From Lecanicillium sp. G3 (taxonomy: Eukaryota > Ascomycota > Sordariomycetes > Hypocreales > Cordycipitaceae): a stretch of DNA of 64,000 nucleotides. The position numbers were made by a program, and so were the translations under genes. Below, piece by piece: positions 52,061 through 61,719 of the stretch; the stretch's first letter is position 1, and the number at the start of each line of letters is the position of its first letter. The stretch spans positions 102,091-166,090 of the forward strand of contig JAZHPD010000066.1 of NCBI GenBank assembly GCA_037575805.1. Reading direction: 5' to 3'. The notes under the pieces are model-generated. The model made no database searches. It saw only the letters and a list, made by a program, of their open reading frames with translations, and was not told where the DNA came from.

Positions 52061-53877
52061 AGGAAGAGTGCCTCGGACAGTGGGAGGCAGGGATGAACTG
52101 GAGCAGGGTTGCAGGTCTAGTATATGCAGTAGGCAAGCCGGCGCGGAGGATTCGGTCGCGGGGGAGATTGGAGGGTCGCGGAAAGATTCGTTGGTTGGAG
52201 TCGAGTGTCGAAAAGACGGTGGAAGAAACGGATAGTTCAAAGAGTGTTGTTTTGCTTTTTTGCTTCGTTTGCAGTAAAGAGTCTCGTGTCGTCACGGAGC
52301 GTAATAATGGCGGACGGTTGATTGTCGATTGTGGATTTCGTAGCGTCGGCGGGATGAATGAATGTATCGAAGAAGAAAATTGAAGATGAAGAATCGAAAA
52401 AGAACAAGTATCGCAGTCGTGTCAACAAGGCAAAACGGCGCCTGTTGGCGAGTCGAGTCGAGAGCGCGCCCGGTGCTGTCGGGCTCGCTCGCTTGGGCGT
52501 GGCGACGCTACCGTGGCCTCAAGGGCTTACAAATTTGTATGGAGGCGACGATGCGCTCTGTAGGAAGAGAGAGAGGGTGGGTTTGGCGTCGGGCCGCCGC
52601 GGACTGCAGGCGGCAGGCCAACAGAAGTTGACGAAAAAAAAAAAAGATGAACGTGACGAAGCGAAAAGAAAGAGAAGAACGAGAGAATGGAAATGCAACG
52701 TCAAACAAAATCACTCCGCGAAGCAAAGAATGAGACGGAAAGTTTGAACAGCCAAGAGAAGCTTTTTCGGGGGGGCAAGATCTGTACGGAGTATTGGGGG
52801 GCGGGGGGTGCTTTGGTGGGGTACCTACCGATGTCATGTACAAAAGACGGCAACTTTATAAAGAGATGGAAAATTAATGTAAAATATTTCAAAAATGTCA
52901 GTGAAATTTGAAGAATCGACTTGATTTTTCCCAATATTTTTACACGTCGTGGGAGAATGGTGTAGAGTTGCCGTCTTGTACTCCAGGTACGCGTCTACAG
53001 CTTTGGACATGTTAGTAGGGTCAGATGGTGATGGTATTGAAGACGAAAGAACTGATGGAAAATATTTCAATAATCTAGAAGAAATCAGTACAACTCCCAA
53101 GAATTTTCACTCGATTTTTAGACGTCGTTTAAGGGATGCAGTTGCAGCACCTGTTTGCTATACAGAACAGTGACTGTAGACGTGGCAAGCAGGACACCAC
53201 AGACTCGGCAAATATTGAACAAAAAAGAAACAAAAAGAAAAAAGAAATCTCAAAAAAATTCACTATGCAAATTCTACATCAGTCACATCTTCCCCCTGCA
53301 TTTTCCAACACACACAAGCAAGAGTTCAAGGCTACCCCTCCTCCCCCTGCCGTCCCGGCGTACCGCTCCTCTCTAACCGACAACCAAACCACTCAACCTC
53401 CCCCAACGTTACACCCTACATTTGCATAACGCTTCGTTCAGTCGTCAGAGTCATTGTACAAACTATTGGATGTATCCTCTCCCATCTCTGCTTTTATGCA
53501 GCACAGAATGTAGCGGAATCACAAGCCGAACCGCCTCGTTCCATTGCGTCTGCAAGGTACGTACCTTGCTTGGGATAGCTCACAACCACATTTGGCATGT
53601 AACCGAAGCATGCAATACAAGTTTATAAGAAAACCATTTGTAGATCCAGAAATCATCTACAAGCAATATACTTCTACTTTATACATTCCTTAAAACTTAC
53701 AAACGTCAATCACCCCCGGCACGGCGCCCTGACAGCCCGCCGATCCCCCTGTGGCCCCCACTCTTCCGTTATCTTATCGCGACCGCCCCCGTCAACAACA
53801 CGCGACTCGACATCGCGACTCTGAACCCAGACGACACAATACGAATTACCACGGCACACTCTCCCACAACCGCCACC
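52061..53877. other. Divergent intergenic region between acetyl-CoA transporter and CENP-O genes
   Basis: About 1.8 kb. The left 0.7 kb is the transporter promoter and leader. An inverted-repeat element and a diverged direct repeat occupy 52838-53130. The right part (53270-53870) is C-rich and is probably the CENP-O promoter and leader. I see no gene. Confidence 0.45.
52838..52981. mobile_element. MITE-like 144-bp element with terminal inverted repeats
   Basis: The left end GTACAAAAGACGGCAACT (52838-52855) and the right end AGTTGCCGTCTTGTAC (52966-52981) are inverted copies apart from a 2-base difference. The interior is strongly AT-rich against GC-rich surroundings. A diverged copy of part of the interior (GATGGAAAATATTTCAA to CGATTTTTAGACGTCGT) follows at about 53050-53130. 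No clear target duplication was found, so the mobile-element call is tentative. Confidence 0.45.
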
Positions 53878-54844
53878 ATGGAGGAACAAGAGAATCCGAG
53901 ACCTCAGGTTGATCCTCTCGACAAAGAAATAACCGCCCTAAAGAAACGAGGTACGCGCTCGACCTAAGCTCCCTTTCCTAGAGCTCCCCTCCCCAAGCTA
54001 ACAGCAATCAGTCGCATCTATGCAAAAACGACTCCAAATAGAATGCTCCACCATCCTCTCCTCGACACCCATACAGAGCATGATACAAACCGCGCCCGCC
54101 ACCTCGTCCTCCCTGCTCAAAGGCTCAGCCGCCTCCTCTACCAGAGACTCCGGCACCGCCCTCCAAACCCGCTCCTCCCAGCAAGCCGCCTACATCCAGC
54201 AGTGCACGTACCGCATCTCCGCCCCCGTCACCGCCTTCAAGATCCACGACCCGGACCCCAACGCCGTCGACGGCGGCCACGTCCTCGGCATCCGCTTCGA
54301 GGTCATGTCGCAGGGCCACTTCCTCCGGCCCTACTACGTCATGTTCAACCGCCCCTTCGCCGGCACGGGGTCGCGCCACCTCCGCGTCCACCGGCACACC
54401 GTCCCGCCCGCCGTCCCGCTCGCCGGCCTCGCCGCGCGTCACCTGCCGGCGCCGCGGCCGGACGGCTCGAGCACCCAGACGACGCAGGACCTGGAGGCGT
54501 TTGTGCGCCTGCTGCGGCGCGACATCATGCGCTTCCACAACAGGCTCGGCCTGACGGCGGATCTGCGCCGCACGGTGGGGCTGCAGAGAAAGAATGGGCG
54601 CGGTTCGGCGGGCGCGAACAATGTCGTCGAGGCGGGCATCGCGGACGTCGAGGCGAAACACGTCAAGTTGGCTTGGGCGGATGGACGCAGTGGGCGCATC
54701 GTCATGGACCAGGACGGCAAGGTGGAGAAGTTTGTCGTGTTTGGCCCGGAGGGGAGAGATTGGAGGATTACGCAGATGCTGTGTGATCCTGGGGACGGCG
54801 TGGACGACATTGCGAGAAAGTTGCGACGTTATGCGGCGAGTTGA
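53878..54844 (+). CDS. MCM21: Inner kinetochore protein CENP-O/Mcm21 family
   Basis: Two exons, 53878-53950 and 54012-54844, with a 61-bp intron, encode 301 aa. The start context is CCACCATGG. Residues 1-45 (DPLDKEITALKKR-VASMQKRLQIE) form a heptad-like coiled coil. The central domain contains VLGIRFEVMSQGHFLRPYYV and RHLRVHRHTVPPAVPLAGLA, the diagnostic CENP-O blocks with the RxHRHTxP motif. The C-terminus is WRITQMLCDPGDGVDDIARK. In yeasts Mcm21/Mal2 belongs to the COMA/Ctf19 complex (with Ctf19, Ame1 and Okp1 homologues) that links centromeric nucleosomes to the outer kinetochore. Arg/Pro-rich codon-biased stretches in the middle (RHLPAPRPDGSS) are probably a loop. Confidence 0.88.
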
Positions 54845-55506
54845 TGGGGCGCATGATGATTTATACTATACAATAATACCTAATGAATAATGAGCAATGA
54901 TATACCATCATGTATATATACTGGTTACAATGAAACAATATAACAATATTTACAATGCATTACAATGGACAAAGACCGCCATGTATAGAAGGCGAAGACA
55001 ACCTCCCCTTTACCATTGCAAGCGCAGCTTCACTTACAGGATACTAATAAGCACCAAGAGAATTCAGACTGGACAAGATGTCACAATGGTTTGAAGAGCG
55101 AAGAGTTGATTTGAAAACCAGTTTTATTGGAAAAAGTCAAAAGTTAAAGTACAATAGAATTAAGGCCATCTCCAGTATGCCTCATGAAAAAAGTTACTCC
55201 AATCGCAACAGTTCTTTCCCTCCCTCCCCCCAAAAACCCTCCACCGGCGACGTCGTCCCCAAGATGGAAAAGGGTTAAAAAAAAAAGTGTGAAAAAAGAA
55301 GTCCACAAAGAAAAGAGCCCCATTATATGAAACGTTTTAGGCTTTGCAGTGTGTCTGTGTGGTGTGTGTCTGTCTGTGTATGCTCCGCTTCGCGAGATAT
55401 ATTCCATAAACTTCATGAGTTTTGAATGTGTGTGCGCGCCGCTGGACCTACACCCCCACTAGAGGGGAGGCAGCGCCGACGCATGACAAGAAAAGTCGAA
55501 TGATAT
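54845..55506. other. Convergent intergenic region, CENP-O and GPI-protein genes
   Basis: About 0.66 kb of AT-rich sequence with T/A patches fitting two 3' UTRs. It contains a GTGTGTCTGTCTGTGT patch near 55345-55380. No gene is supported. Confidence 0.4.
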
Positions 55507-56328
55507 TTACAGAAGGGCAGCGACGGCGGCGATGGCGGCAAAGATGCCGACCTGGGCCTGGGCACCGCCGTTGACGATGGGGGGCTGGGTCATGGTGTTG
55601 TTGTTGTTGCCGCCGCTGGGGACAGGGACGACGGTGACCGGGGGAGGAGCCTGGGTGGTCATGCGGGTGTGCGTGGTGGTGAGAGTCACCGGGGGAGCAA
55701 TGGTGGTCTCGGGGCAGGGAGACTCGGTCTCGACGGGGATGGTCTTGGTCTCAATGGGGATAGTGGCCGTCTTGGTCTCGATGGGGATAGTGGCCGTCTT
55801 GGTCTCGACGGGAATAGTGGCCGTCTTGGTCTCGACGGGGATGGTCTTGGTCTTGGTCTCAATGGGGATGGTGGCCGTCTTGGTGGCCGTGGCGGTGTTG
55901 GTGGCCGGGCAGATGGTGGTGGTGACGGTGGTGACGGCGGTGGTGCGGGCAGGGCAGTCGGTCACGGTGGTAGGGCAGTCAACGACGGTCTTGGTGACGA
56001 TGTGGGTGGTGGTCGAGGTGGTCCAGGTGTGGTGGTCGTGGTGGCAGTCGCCCTCGCAAGGGTGGACGTAGTGCCAGTCGTGGTCGTCCTTGTCGTCGCA
56101 GCCGTCCATGTCGATACCGGGGTGGGCAGGGTGCCAGGTGGGGATGCGGCCGGGAGGAGGGGGGGAGTGAGGCTGGTGGACAAGCCCGTTGAGCTCAAGG
56201 CCGGCCGGGAGTTTGATGCTGGAGAGGATACCGCCGGGGCCGAGGGCGGTGCCGAAGATGCTGTCGGCGACGCCAGGGTTGGCGGCGGCGACCGCAATGA
56301 CGGCAGAAGCAACAGCGAAGGACTTCAT
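55507..56328 (-). CDS. Thr-rich cell-wall protein with signal peptide and GPI-type C-terminus
   Basis: A single exon of 273 aa. An N-terminal signal peptide (MKSFAVASAVIAVAAA) is followed by a Pro-rich segment and a His/Asp/Cys patch (DGCDDKDDHDWHYVHPCEGD). A Thr-rich stalk follows. Residues ~145-205 are a tandem array of (K)TATIP[IV]ET units, about six copies, sites for O-mannosylation. The C-terminus is a polar GGNNNNTMTQPP, small residues, then the hydrophobic tail VGIFAAIAAVAALL, which fits GPI attachment. Such proteins are anchored in plasma membrane or wall and often act in adhesion or surface properties. The array varies readily in copy number in related proteins; that is a family expectation, not something seen here. 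No named homologue is recognised. Confidence 0.82.
   Translation of the reverse strand: MKSFAVASAVIAVAAANPGVADSIFGTALGPGGILSSIKLPAGLELNGLVHQPHSPPPPGRIPTWHPAHPGIDMDGCDDKDDHDWHYVHPCEGDCHHDHHTWTTSTTTHIVTKTVVDCPTTVTDCPARTTAVTTVTTTICPATNTATATKTATIPIETKTKTIPVETKTATIPVETKTATIPIETKTATIPIETKTIPVETESPCPETTIAPPVTLTTTHTRMTTQAPPPVTVVPVPSGGNNNNTMTQPPIVNGGAQAQVGIFAAIAAVAALL
55723..55883. repeat. Minisatellite coding the TATIP[IV]ETK array
   Basis: About six 21-27-bp units built on GTCTTGGTCTC(A/G)A(T/C)GGGGATAG or its variants lie inside the wall-protein gene. Units differ by few bases, as in recently expanded arrays. Confidence 0.8.
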
Positions 56329-58266
56329 TTTGATTGAGTTGGTTTCGTTGGGGAGGCTTGAAGATTAAGCGAGTGTGAGAGAACCGAAAGAGTGTATGGG
56401 TCAGAGTGTTCTGAGTGTTCAGGTTGAAGCTGTTGTGTGATGAGAAGAAAGGTCCAGGGAACAGCGGGATGACAGCTACCTTAAATAACTGATCTTCTTG
56501 TTATTCGAAAACAAAAAGCAATGTCAGTCTGCCCCCATGTCGTTTGGCCACCCCCCTTTGCACGTCTTGCCCACCATCTCCCCCCTCTTGCTCCCCTCTG
56601 GCTCTACACCGCGCCGTCTTGCCGCAATGCAATGCCTTTCTCTCGTGATTCACCGGGGGGAAGGAAATGAGCACCAGAGACAAGACATCGCAGATGTGTG
56701 TGGGTAACGGGGTTGCAAAAAACAGCACACGCTTGACATTACCCATCTCCACCCTGCTATTCCTTCTTGCCCTTCTTCGCCAGGCAACGCCGTTCTGGGA
56801 TGCGCGCTGCCCTGTCTCGCAGGACCCAAACAAGGGGAGAGAACAAAAGCGTGCCAAAGGAAAAAGCAGGCACATGTCTTACCATTCCTGGTCATTCCTG
56901 GCCATCGGCGGGGGAAGTGCTCCATCCGATGGAGGGCCCAGGCGCAAGCAACGCCCGTTTTGCCGGGGAGGGCTGCGCCGGCACATCGGATGGGGGGAAT
57001 GGCACGCAGCAGCGAGAAGCTCAACTGGGACCTGCGTTAGTGCCATGCAACACGAAAAGCCCTCCTCATTGTGCGAGCTTGGCGCAAATCGCCCTGACGG
57101 CACAGTGCCGATCCACATGAACACGCATTGCTTGTCGAGCTGTCACGTCTCTTTCTGGTAACCGGATCGTGTAAGTCAACCGTTGAAAATAGGCGAGGTA
57201 TGCAACCTGTCAACCGTCCCGTCTTCATTCCATATTCCTTTCCGTCTCATGGCATCGTTATCATATCTTCCGCCGTCAATCTCTGCGTCAACATTGCATT
57301 GTCCTGAACGTGGCGCCGTTGCTGCATGGATTTTAAGGGGGAAGGCAATGTCTCAGTCGCGCGCGCTGGCACAACGCCAAATTTCCTGCTTTGAGACTGA
57401 GGCGAGATGGAACCCGACCGGTCACTGCGTGGCAACGCAGGCTTACCACCGACCGGCAATAGGATTGTTCGTCTCCGCCCATATTGTTTTTTTCATTTTT
57501 ATCCTTCATTCTCGTGCCAGGAAAAAAAAATTCCAAGACAGGAAACCGGCTAAAGGGTGGCGAGCGTCGGAAGAAAAAGCAAATCTTGCCTGATCTGGTC
57601 CGTTGAGCATGTCAGCTAAAAAGCAACTCCCAAGCCCAGACGAATCACACCAAATTTGGACCGCGCGACGACAGAGTGCCAAAAGAAAACAAGGGCGCGA
57701 AGGGAAAAGAAAGCTGGTATCGGTGGCCGGGTTTTTCATTGTCATTGGCCGGTTCGTGACCCCTATGTCTATCCTGTCTGCCATATTGGAGCACAGGTTT
57801 CTTTTTTCATTGGCCGGGATACTTGACTGCCATGCCTGGCACAGCTGCCAAGTATGCAGCGCGGTTCGTGATGCTGCTTTTCTTTTCTGCTCCTGAGCTG
57901 CCATGCATAGCTAATAACTGCAGTCTCAACGCCACGCAAGGCACAAAGCGGCGATGGCTCCATTCAACGCAGATACAGCCCGCAGCAGGATGTCGTCTGC
58001 ATAGCTTGTTGTGTGTTTATTTTTAATTTCCGTTGTTGCTTTGTTTTGCCCGACGCCGCCTGGATTGCAGCAGTGCAATGACTCTCTGTGCTCGTATTCA
58101 GTGCCGGCACTGTCAGTCTGTCACATCTGTACGACGAGTCAGATCTCCGTAGTGAGGAAATGAGAGCCTAGCGGCAGGCTCTCGACTCTGGCGTATGCGC
58201 GGGCGGAAATGGTTCATAGCACATGTCACCTGTAATTTTGTGACTCGACCGGATAGACCGCTTCCT
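56329..58266. other. 1.9-kb region between the wall-protein promoter and YAE1 3' end
   Basis: The first ~200 bp hold the wall-protein leader and promoter. Frames up to 164 codons at 56501-57161 and 57506-57904 show no recognisable domain and clash in composition with the real genes. I see no gene. Confidence 0.4.
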
Positions 58267-58995
58267 TCACCAGTCAAGTGCCTTGTTCGTCTTTTGCACG
58301 AGTCCGGATTTGGCCTGTTCATCTGAAATGATTTCCACCCGGGGCCCCGTCTCATCACTCAAGATATCGAGCTGGATATGCCACCGCTGAACCTGCTCGT
58401 CGACAATGGCAGCCCACTTCCGGATCAGGGGGTGCGCCTCGGCCACGTCGGGGAACACTACGTCTTCCTCCCTTTGTTCGTCCTTGGCCTTGACGTCGTA
58501 GGTCCAGTTTCCGTCAGGAGCCCAGTAATCTGGGCTAAAAATATGCTTGGTGCTGAGTTCGTCACGGGCCCGGCTGAGCAGGGTCTCCGCCTCTGCTGAT
58601 GACTCGTTTTTGAGCGGCTCAAGGGCATTGCTGATGCCCTCCAAAAGACCCAGAAGTTTCCCGGCGTGTTGTCCGATAGTGGCGCCCAGGCTGAAGCCCT
58701 CGTCGAACCCGGACTGGATGCTTGCCTCCTTGGCCGTCGACACACCTTCTCTGTAGCCTGACGTCGTGTGCTCCTTCTCTAGGCGGCTCATATCCATCGG
58801 ATGCGTTGAATCTGGGTGAAACTCAGCGTCTCCAGCATCACCGTCGACATCTAAGCCAAAGACATCGTCCAGGGCGTTTGGGGAAGTTTCGCCATGCGAC
58901 AGCACACCACCAAGCTCTGCTGCTAGTTCCCGTCCCCCCTGCGAGAAGTGGGAATCTTCCGCGGAAAGATCTCTGGGCTTTTGATGCATGTGCAT
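58267..58995 (-). CDS. YAE1: Yae1-family protein (Fe-S protein assembly adaptor)
   Basis: A single exon of 242 aa from the ATG at 58995; an in-frame ATG at 59163 would add 56 unlikely residues. Residues ~1-70 are acidic and polar. The Yae1 N-terminal domain at ~75-120 carries the deca-GX3 motif: SGYREGVSTAKEASIQSGFD, EGFSLGATIGQHAGKLLGLL, with Gly every fourth residue. The C-terminal half is charged and less conserved and ends KTNKALDW. A C-terminal Trp is the known recognition tail for the CIA targeting complex in Lto1-type adaptors; here the DW tail sits on Yae1 itself, which may be a lineage variation. In yeast Yae1 with Lto1 passes Fe-S clusters to Rli1/ABCE1, needed for ribosome recycling. 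Confidence 0.85.
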   Translation of the reverse strand: MHMHQKPRDLSAEDSHFSQGGRELAAELGGVLSHGETSPNALDDVFGLDVDGDAGDAEFHPDSTHPMDMSRLEKEHTTSGYREGVSTAKEASIQSGFDEGFSLGATIGQHAGKLLGLLEGISNALEPLKNESSAEAETLLSRARDELSTKHIFSPDYWAPDGNWTYDVKAKDEQREEDVVFPDVAEAHPLIRKWAAIVDEQVQRWHIQLDILSDETGPRVEIISDEQAKSGLVQKTNKALDW

Positions 58996-59920
58996 GTTTC
59001 TGGCACGGATCCCTTGATTACCGATCTGTAATAACGCGCAGGGAGGGAAATAATGGCGCCGAGAAAAATTTAGATGCAGCTTTGTGTGGATGCGGGCAGA
59101 GTTTGCACAGTGAGAGAGAGTCGAAGCTGATTCAGCACTGTGTTTTTTATGGGGGTTGCCCACCTGCTCCTACAGTGCGCAAACTATCACCACCACAGCC
59201 CGCTTTTCCCCCTCCCCCATTTACACGCTGCAGCCAACTAATTGCTGCCCTGCATATAAGTCAGCCCTCCCTGCCCTCCACGCGCGAATACTTTCTTTTG
59301 TCCCTCGACCCTCCGGAAACGAAGGCCAGAATGGGTCTAGCCGCTTGCGCCTTCGAGACATGCGACCCTTTTTAATCTTGCCTTGCTAAACTTGGAGATG
59401 GCTTCCTATCTGGACGGGTCTTTACGAATCCAGGCAGAAGTCTCCGTTTCGGATGGCCTAGACGTGACTGGTCTGTGTTTGAATATTCAGCAGGACTGGC
59501 GATTATCTCAGGTGGCGGTTTGAAAGACCGGTCGTATGCCAAAGGGACGCGCTTCCCATGAGCTACGACGCGATCAAATTGGAGTATCGAATGATGCCCA
59601 GTCATTGCGGTTTCTGCATCTTCACTCGTATCTTGTCTCGGAGTTTCTCTCCCTTGGCCTTGTGGGTTGTTGGGTCTTCCCTTTCTGCAGCAAGAGTCGC
59701 ACTCAAATACCCGAACATTATGCTTCACTTACGGCGACATATCATGCTCGAAATATCCATGCTCTATTCAAAATGACAAGCAGCCATTATTGATATATAC
59801 ATGACCACACTAACCGAAAGACTGACAGAGATATGAACCTCATGCAATACCCAAACGACCGACAACTCTTCACCCATATGTACAATCAGAGTGTCGTCGC
59901 TTCAAAACTGCAAAATGTGT
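58996..59920. other. Intergenic region between YAE1 promoter and chitinase 3' end
   Basis: About 0.9 kb. A GCATATAAG element near 59253 could be a TATA box on the plus strand, followed by a pyrimidine-rich stretch and two very short open frames (59331-59375 and 59398-59523). Neither is recognisable. Confidence 0.4.
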
Positions 59921-61222
59921 TTATTTACAAGAGGACCACCACTCACTCGACTTGACGCATTTGTAAGGAGACTGGCACTCGGTAGGTCCAGCGTATCCCT
60001 GGCCACCACACTATTCACTGTTAAAACACATCGAACGTCATGGGGTTTGTGCATATCTTACCTGGCCCCACTGCGGGACGGTGCCGGTCGGGGAAGTGCC
60101 AGGCGGCGAAGTGCTGGTGGGAGGAGTGCTGGTAGGAGGGGGAGTGCTGGTAGGGCTGGTACCGGGAGGAGTGCTGGTGGTGGGAGGAGGCCCGTCGGAG
60201 CCGCAGGGGCCGCCGTTGACGAGGATGTGCTTGGCCTCCTGGGCGTAGGTGCATCCGTTGTTGACGTTGGCGTCAGAGAAGCCGGCAGCCCACATCATGA
60301 TGCCGCCAAAGTGCGCGTCGTTCTTGTAGTCGTTGACAATGGTGGCGAGCTGCTCGGGCGTGGCATAGTAGGTGGCTCCGCTGGGGCTTCCGTTGGCACC
60401 GAGGGTCGAGGCTGGGACACCGATGAAGATCTTGGCGTCCTTGGAGGGCGTGGTGGAGATGAACGAGGTCCAGTTGTTGTAGTTGAACGGGGCGTTGCCG
60501 TTGATAGGCAGGGCGCAGGGCACCTTGTAGTTGTTGTTGTTGTAGAACTGGACAAAGAGGTAGTCGAACTGGGAGTTGCTGATGATCTCGCCCATGTTGG
60601 GCTCGGGGATCGGGCACTGCGGCGCGCCGGTGATGAGGTACTTGTGGCTGGAGTCGCTGGCAAAGTTGGAGCGCAGCTTGGCAATCATGTACTGGTAGTA
60701 CTGGCTGCTGCCGCCGTTGAGCTCAATGTCAAAGTCCCAGCCGTCGACAAAGTTGTCCTTGAAGGGGCGCTGCACCGTCGTGTTGCCCGAGTTGCCGTAC
60801 GACTCCCAGAGGTATTGGCCAATCTCCTCGGCCTGCTCGCGCGACTGCAGCGAGTAGGAGCTGGACGCGCCGCCGATGGACAGGATGATCTTGACGCCGG
60901 CCGACTTGCACTTGGCGATGGCCGAGGCGAGGGCGTCGCAGTTCTGGCCCTCGCCGCGGTTGCTGATGAAGCATGACTGGCCGATGGTGCCCGAGGGGAT
61001 GTTGTTGTCGTGGCCGAACTGGTAGAGGAACGAGAGCACGAGCACGTCGATGCCCGAGTCGGGCTGGCAGTAGGCGCCGAGGTCGTTGTTCTCGATGGTG
61101 CCGCCGCCGTTCTGGCCCCAGTACACGACGTTCTGTGCGCCGGGAGCCTGGCGGGGAGCGAGGGGAGAGGCCGCCGCGAGGCTTGTAAGCCCGAGGCCGG
61201 CGAGGAGTGAGAAGGAGCGCAT
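59921..61222 (-). CDS. Class III GH18 chitinase with C-terminal CBM1
   Basis: Two exons, 61222-60062 and 60010-59921, with a 51-bp intron, encode 416 aa. A signal peptide (MRSFSLLAGLGLTSLAAASP) precedes the GH18 barrel: QNVVYWGQNGGG, LSIGGASSSYSL (substrate-binding SxGG), and DGWDFDIE at 160-167 (DxxDxDxE, catalytic Glu 167). A Thr/Pro/Ser linker follows (PPTTSTPPGTSPT). The short second exon codes a fungal CBM1: WGQ-CGGQGYAGPTECQSP, YKCVKSSEWWSSCK. The intron sits just after WGQ. Class III enzymes cleave beta-1,4-GlcNAc polymers in the fungal wall or in prey and host cuticle; CBM1 usually binds cellulose or chitin and targets the enzyme. A TATATAAG lies on the minus strand near 61433-61440. 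Confidence 0.95.
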
Positions 61223-61432
61223 GGTTTTTTTTTTTTTCTTGTAGAGGGAATGCTATGTATGTAATAAGGACTGTGTGAAGTGAAATATGTACGAGATGTA
61301 AAAGATGTTTGTAGAATAGCAATCGCGTATAAAAAGGAATGTCCGAGGCCACTGCAATGGAGACTCTCTCTGTGGTGATCAACGCCTGGAGTTCACGGGA
61401 ATCTACATCGTGACCGATGAAGGTCTCACTGA

Positions 61433-61440
61433 CTTATATA
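61433..61440 (-). promoter_or_regulatory. Putative TATA element of the chitinase gene
   Basis: TATATAAG on the minus strand lies about 210 bp upstream of the chitinase ATG, a plausible distance for a short leader. By motif and position only. Confidence 0.35.
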
Positions 61441-61700
61441 CCGGAGAGAAGAGTCAAAGATAGCCGACACCAGACAGATTTAGAACACTTCCGAACTTGT
61501 TGTAATGGCCCGATTACAGAGCCGAACAACCCTGTTTGATATCCTGACCTGCCCTTCTGGGGTGTTAGCCGAAAGAGTCGAGGGGGCCGCATTCCTGAGA
61601 AAGGCTGTCGCCGAAGCGGATCACAGCCAAAATGGGAGGAGACGTTACATGCTAGAGCCCGTCATACGCAACGGAAAAAAAAATTATACAGAAAACTAAA

Positions 61701-61719
61701 TAATAATAATAATAATAAT
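61701..61719. repeat. (TAA)n microsatellite
   Basis: About six TAA units in the chitinase 5' flank. Confidence 0.85.

Noticed and set aside
50282..52096. 604-codon plus-strand open frame opposite the acetyl-CoA transporter
   Set aside because: Repetitive Glu/Gly/Val/Asp composition with no domain. It mirrors the strong C-ending codon bias of the real minus-strand gene, which removes stops from the antisense frame.
59398..59523. 41-codon frame (MASYLDGSLRIQAEV...) between YAE1 and the chitinase
   Set aside because: Fairly protein-like, and a TATA-like element lies upstream, but it is too short and unmatched to any family I know. Transcript evidence would be needed.
34032..61222. A biosynthetic gene cluster or secondary-metabolite locus
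   Set aside because: The MFS porter, protease, acetyl-CoA transporter and chitinase are separated by housekeeping genes, and no backbone synthase, P450 or pathway regulator is present.
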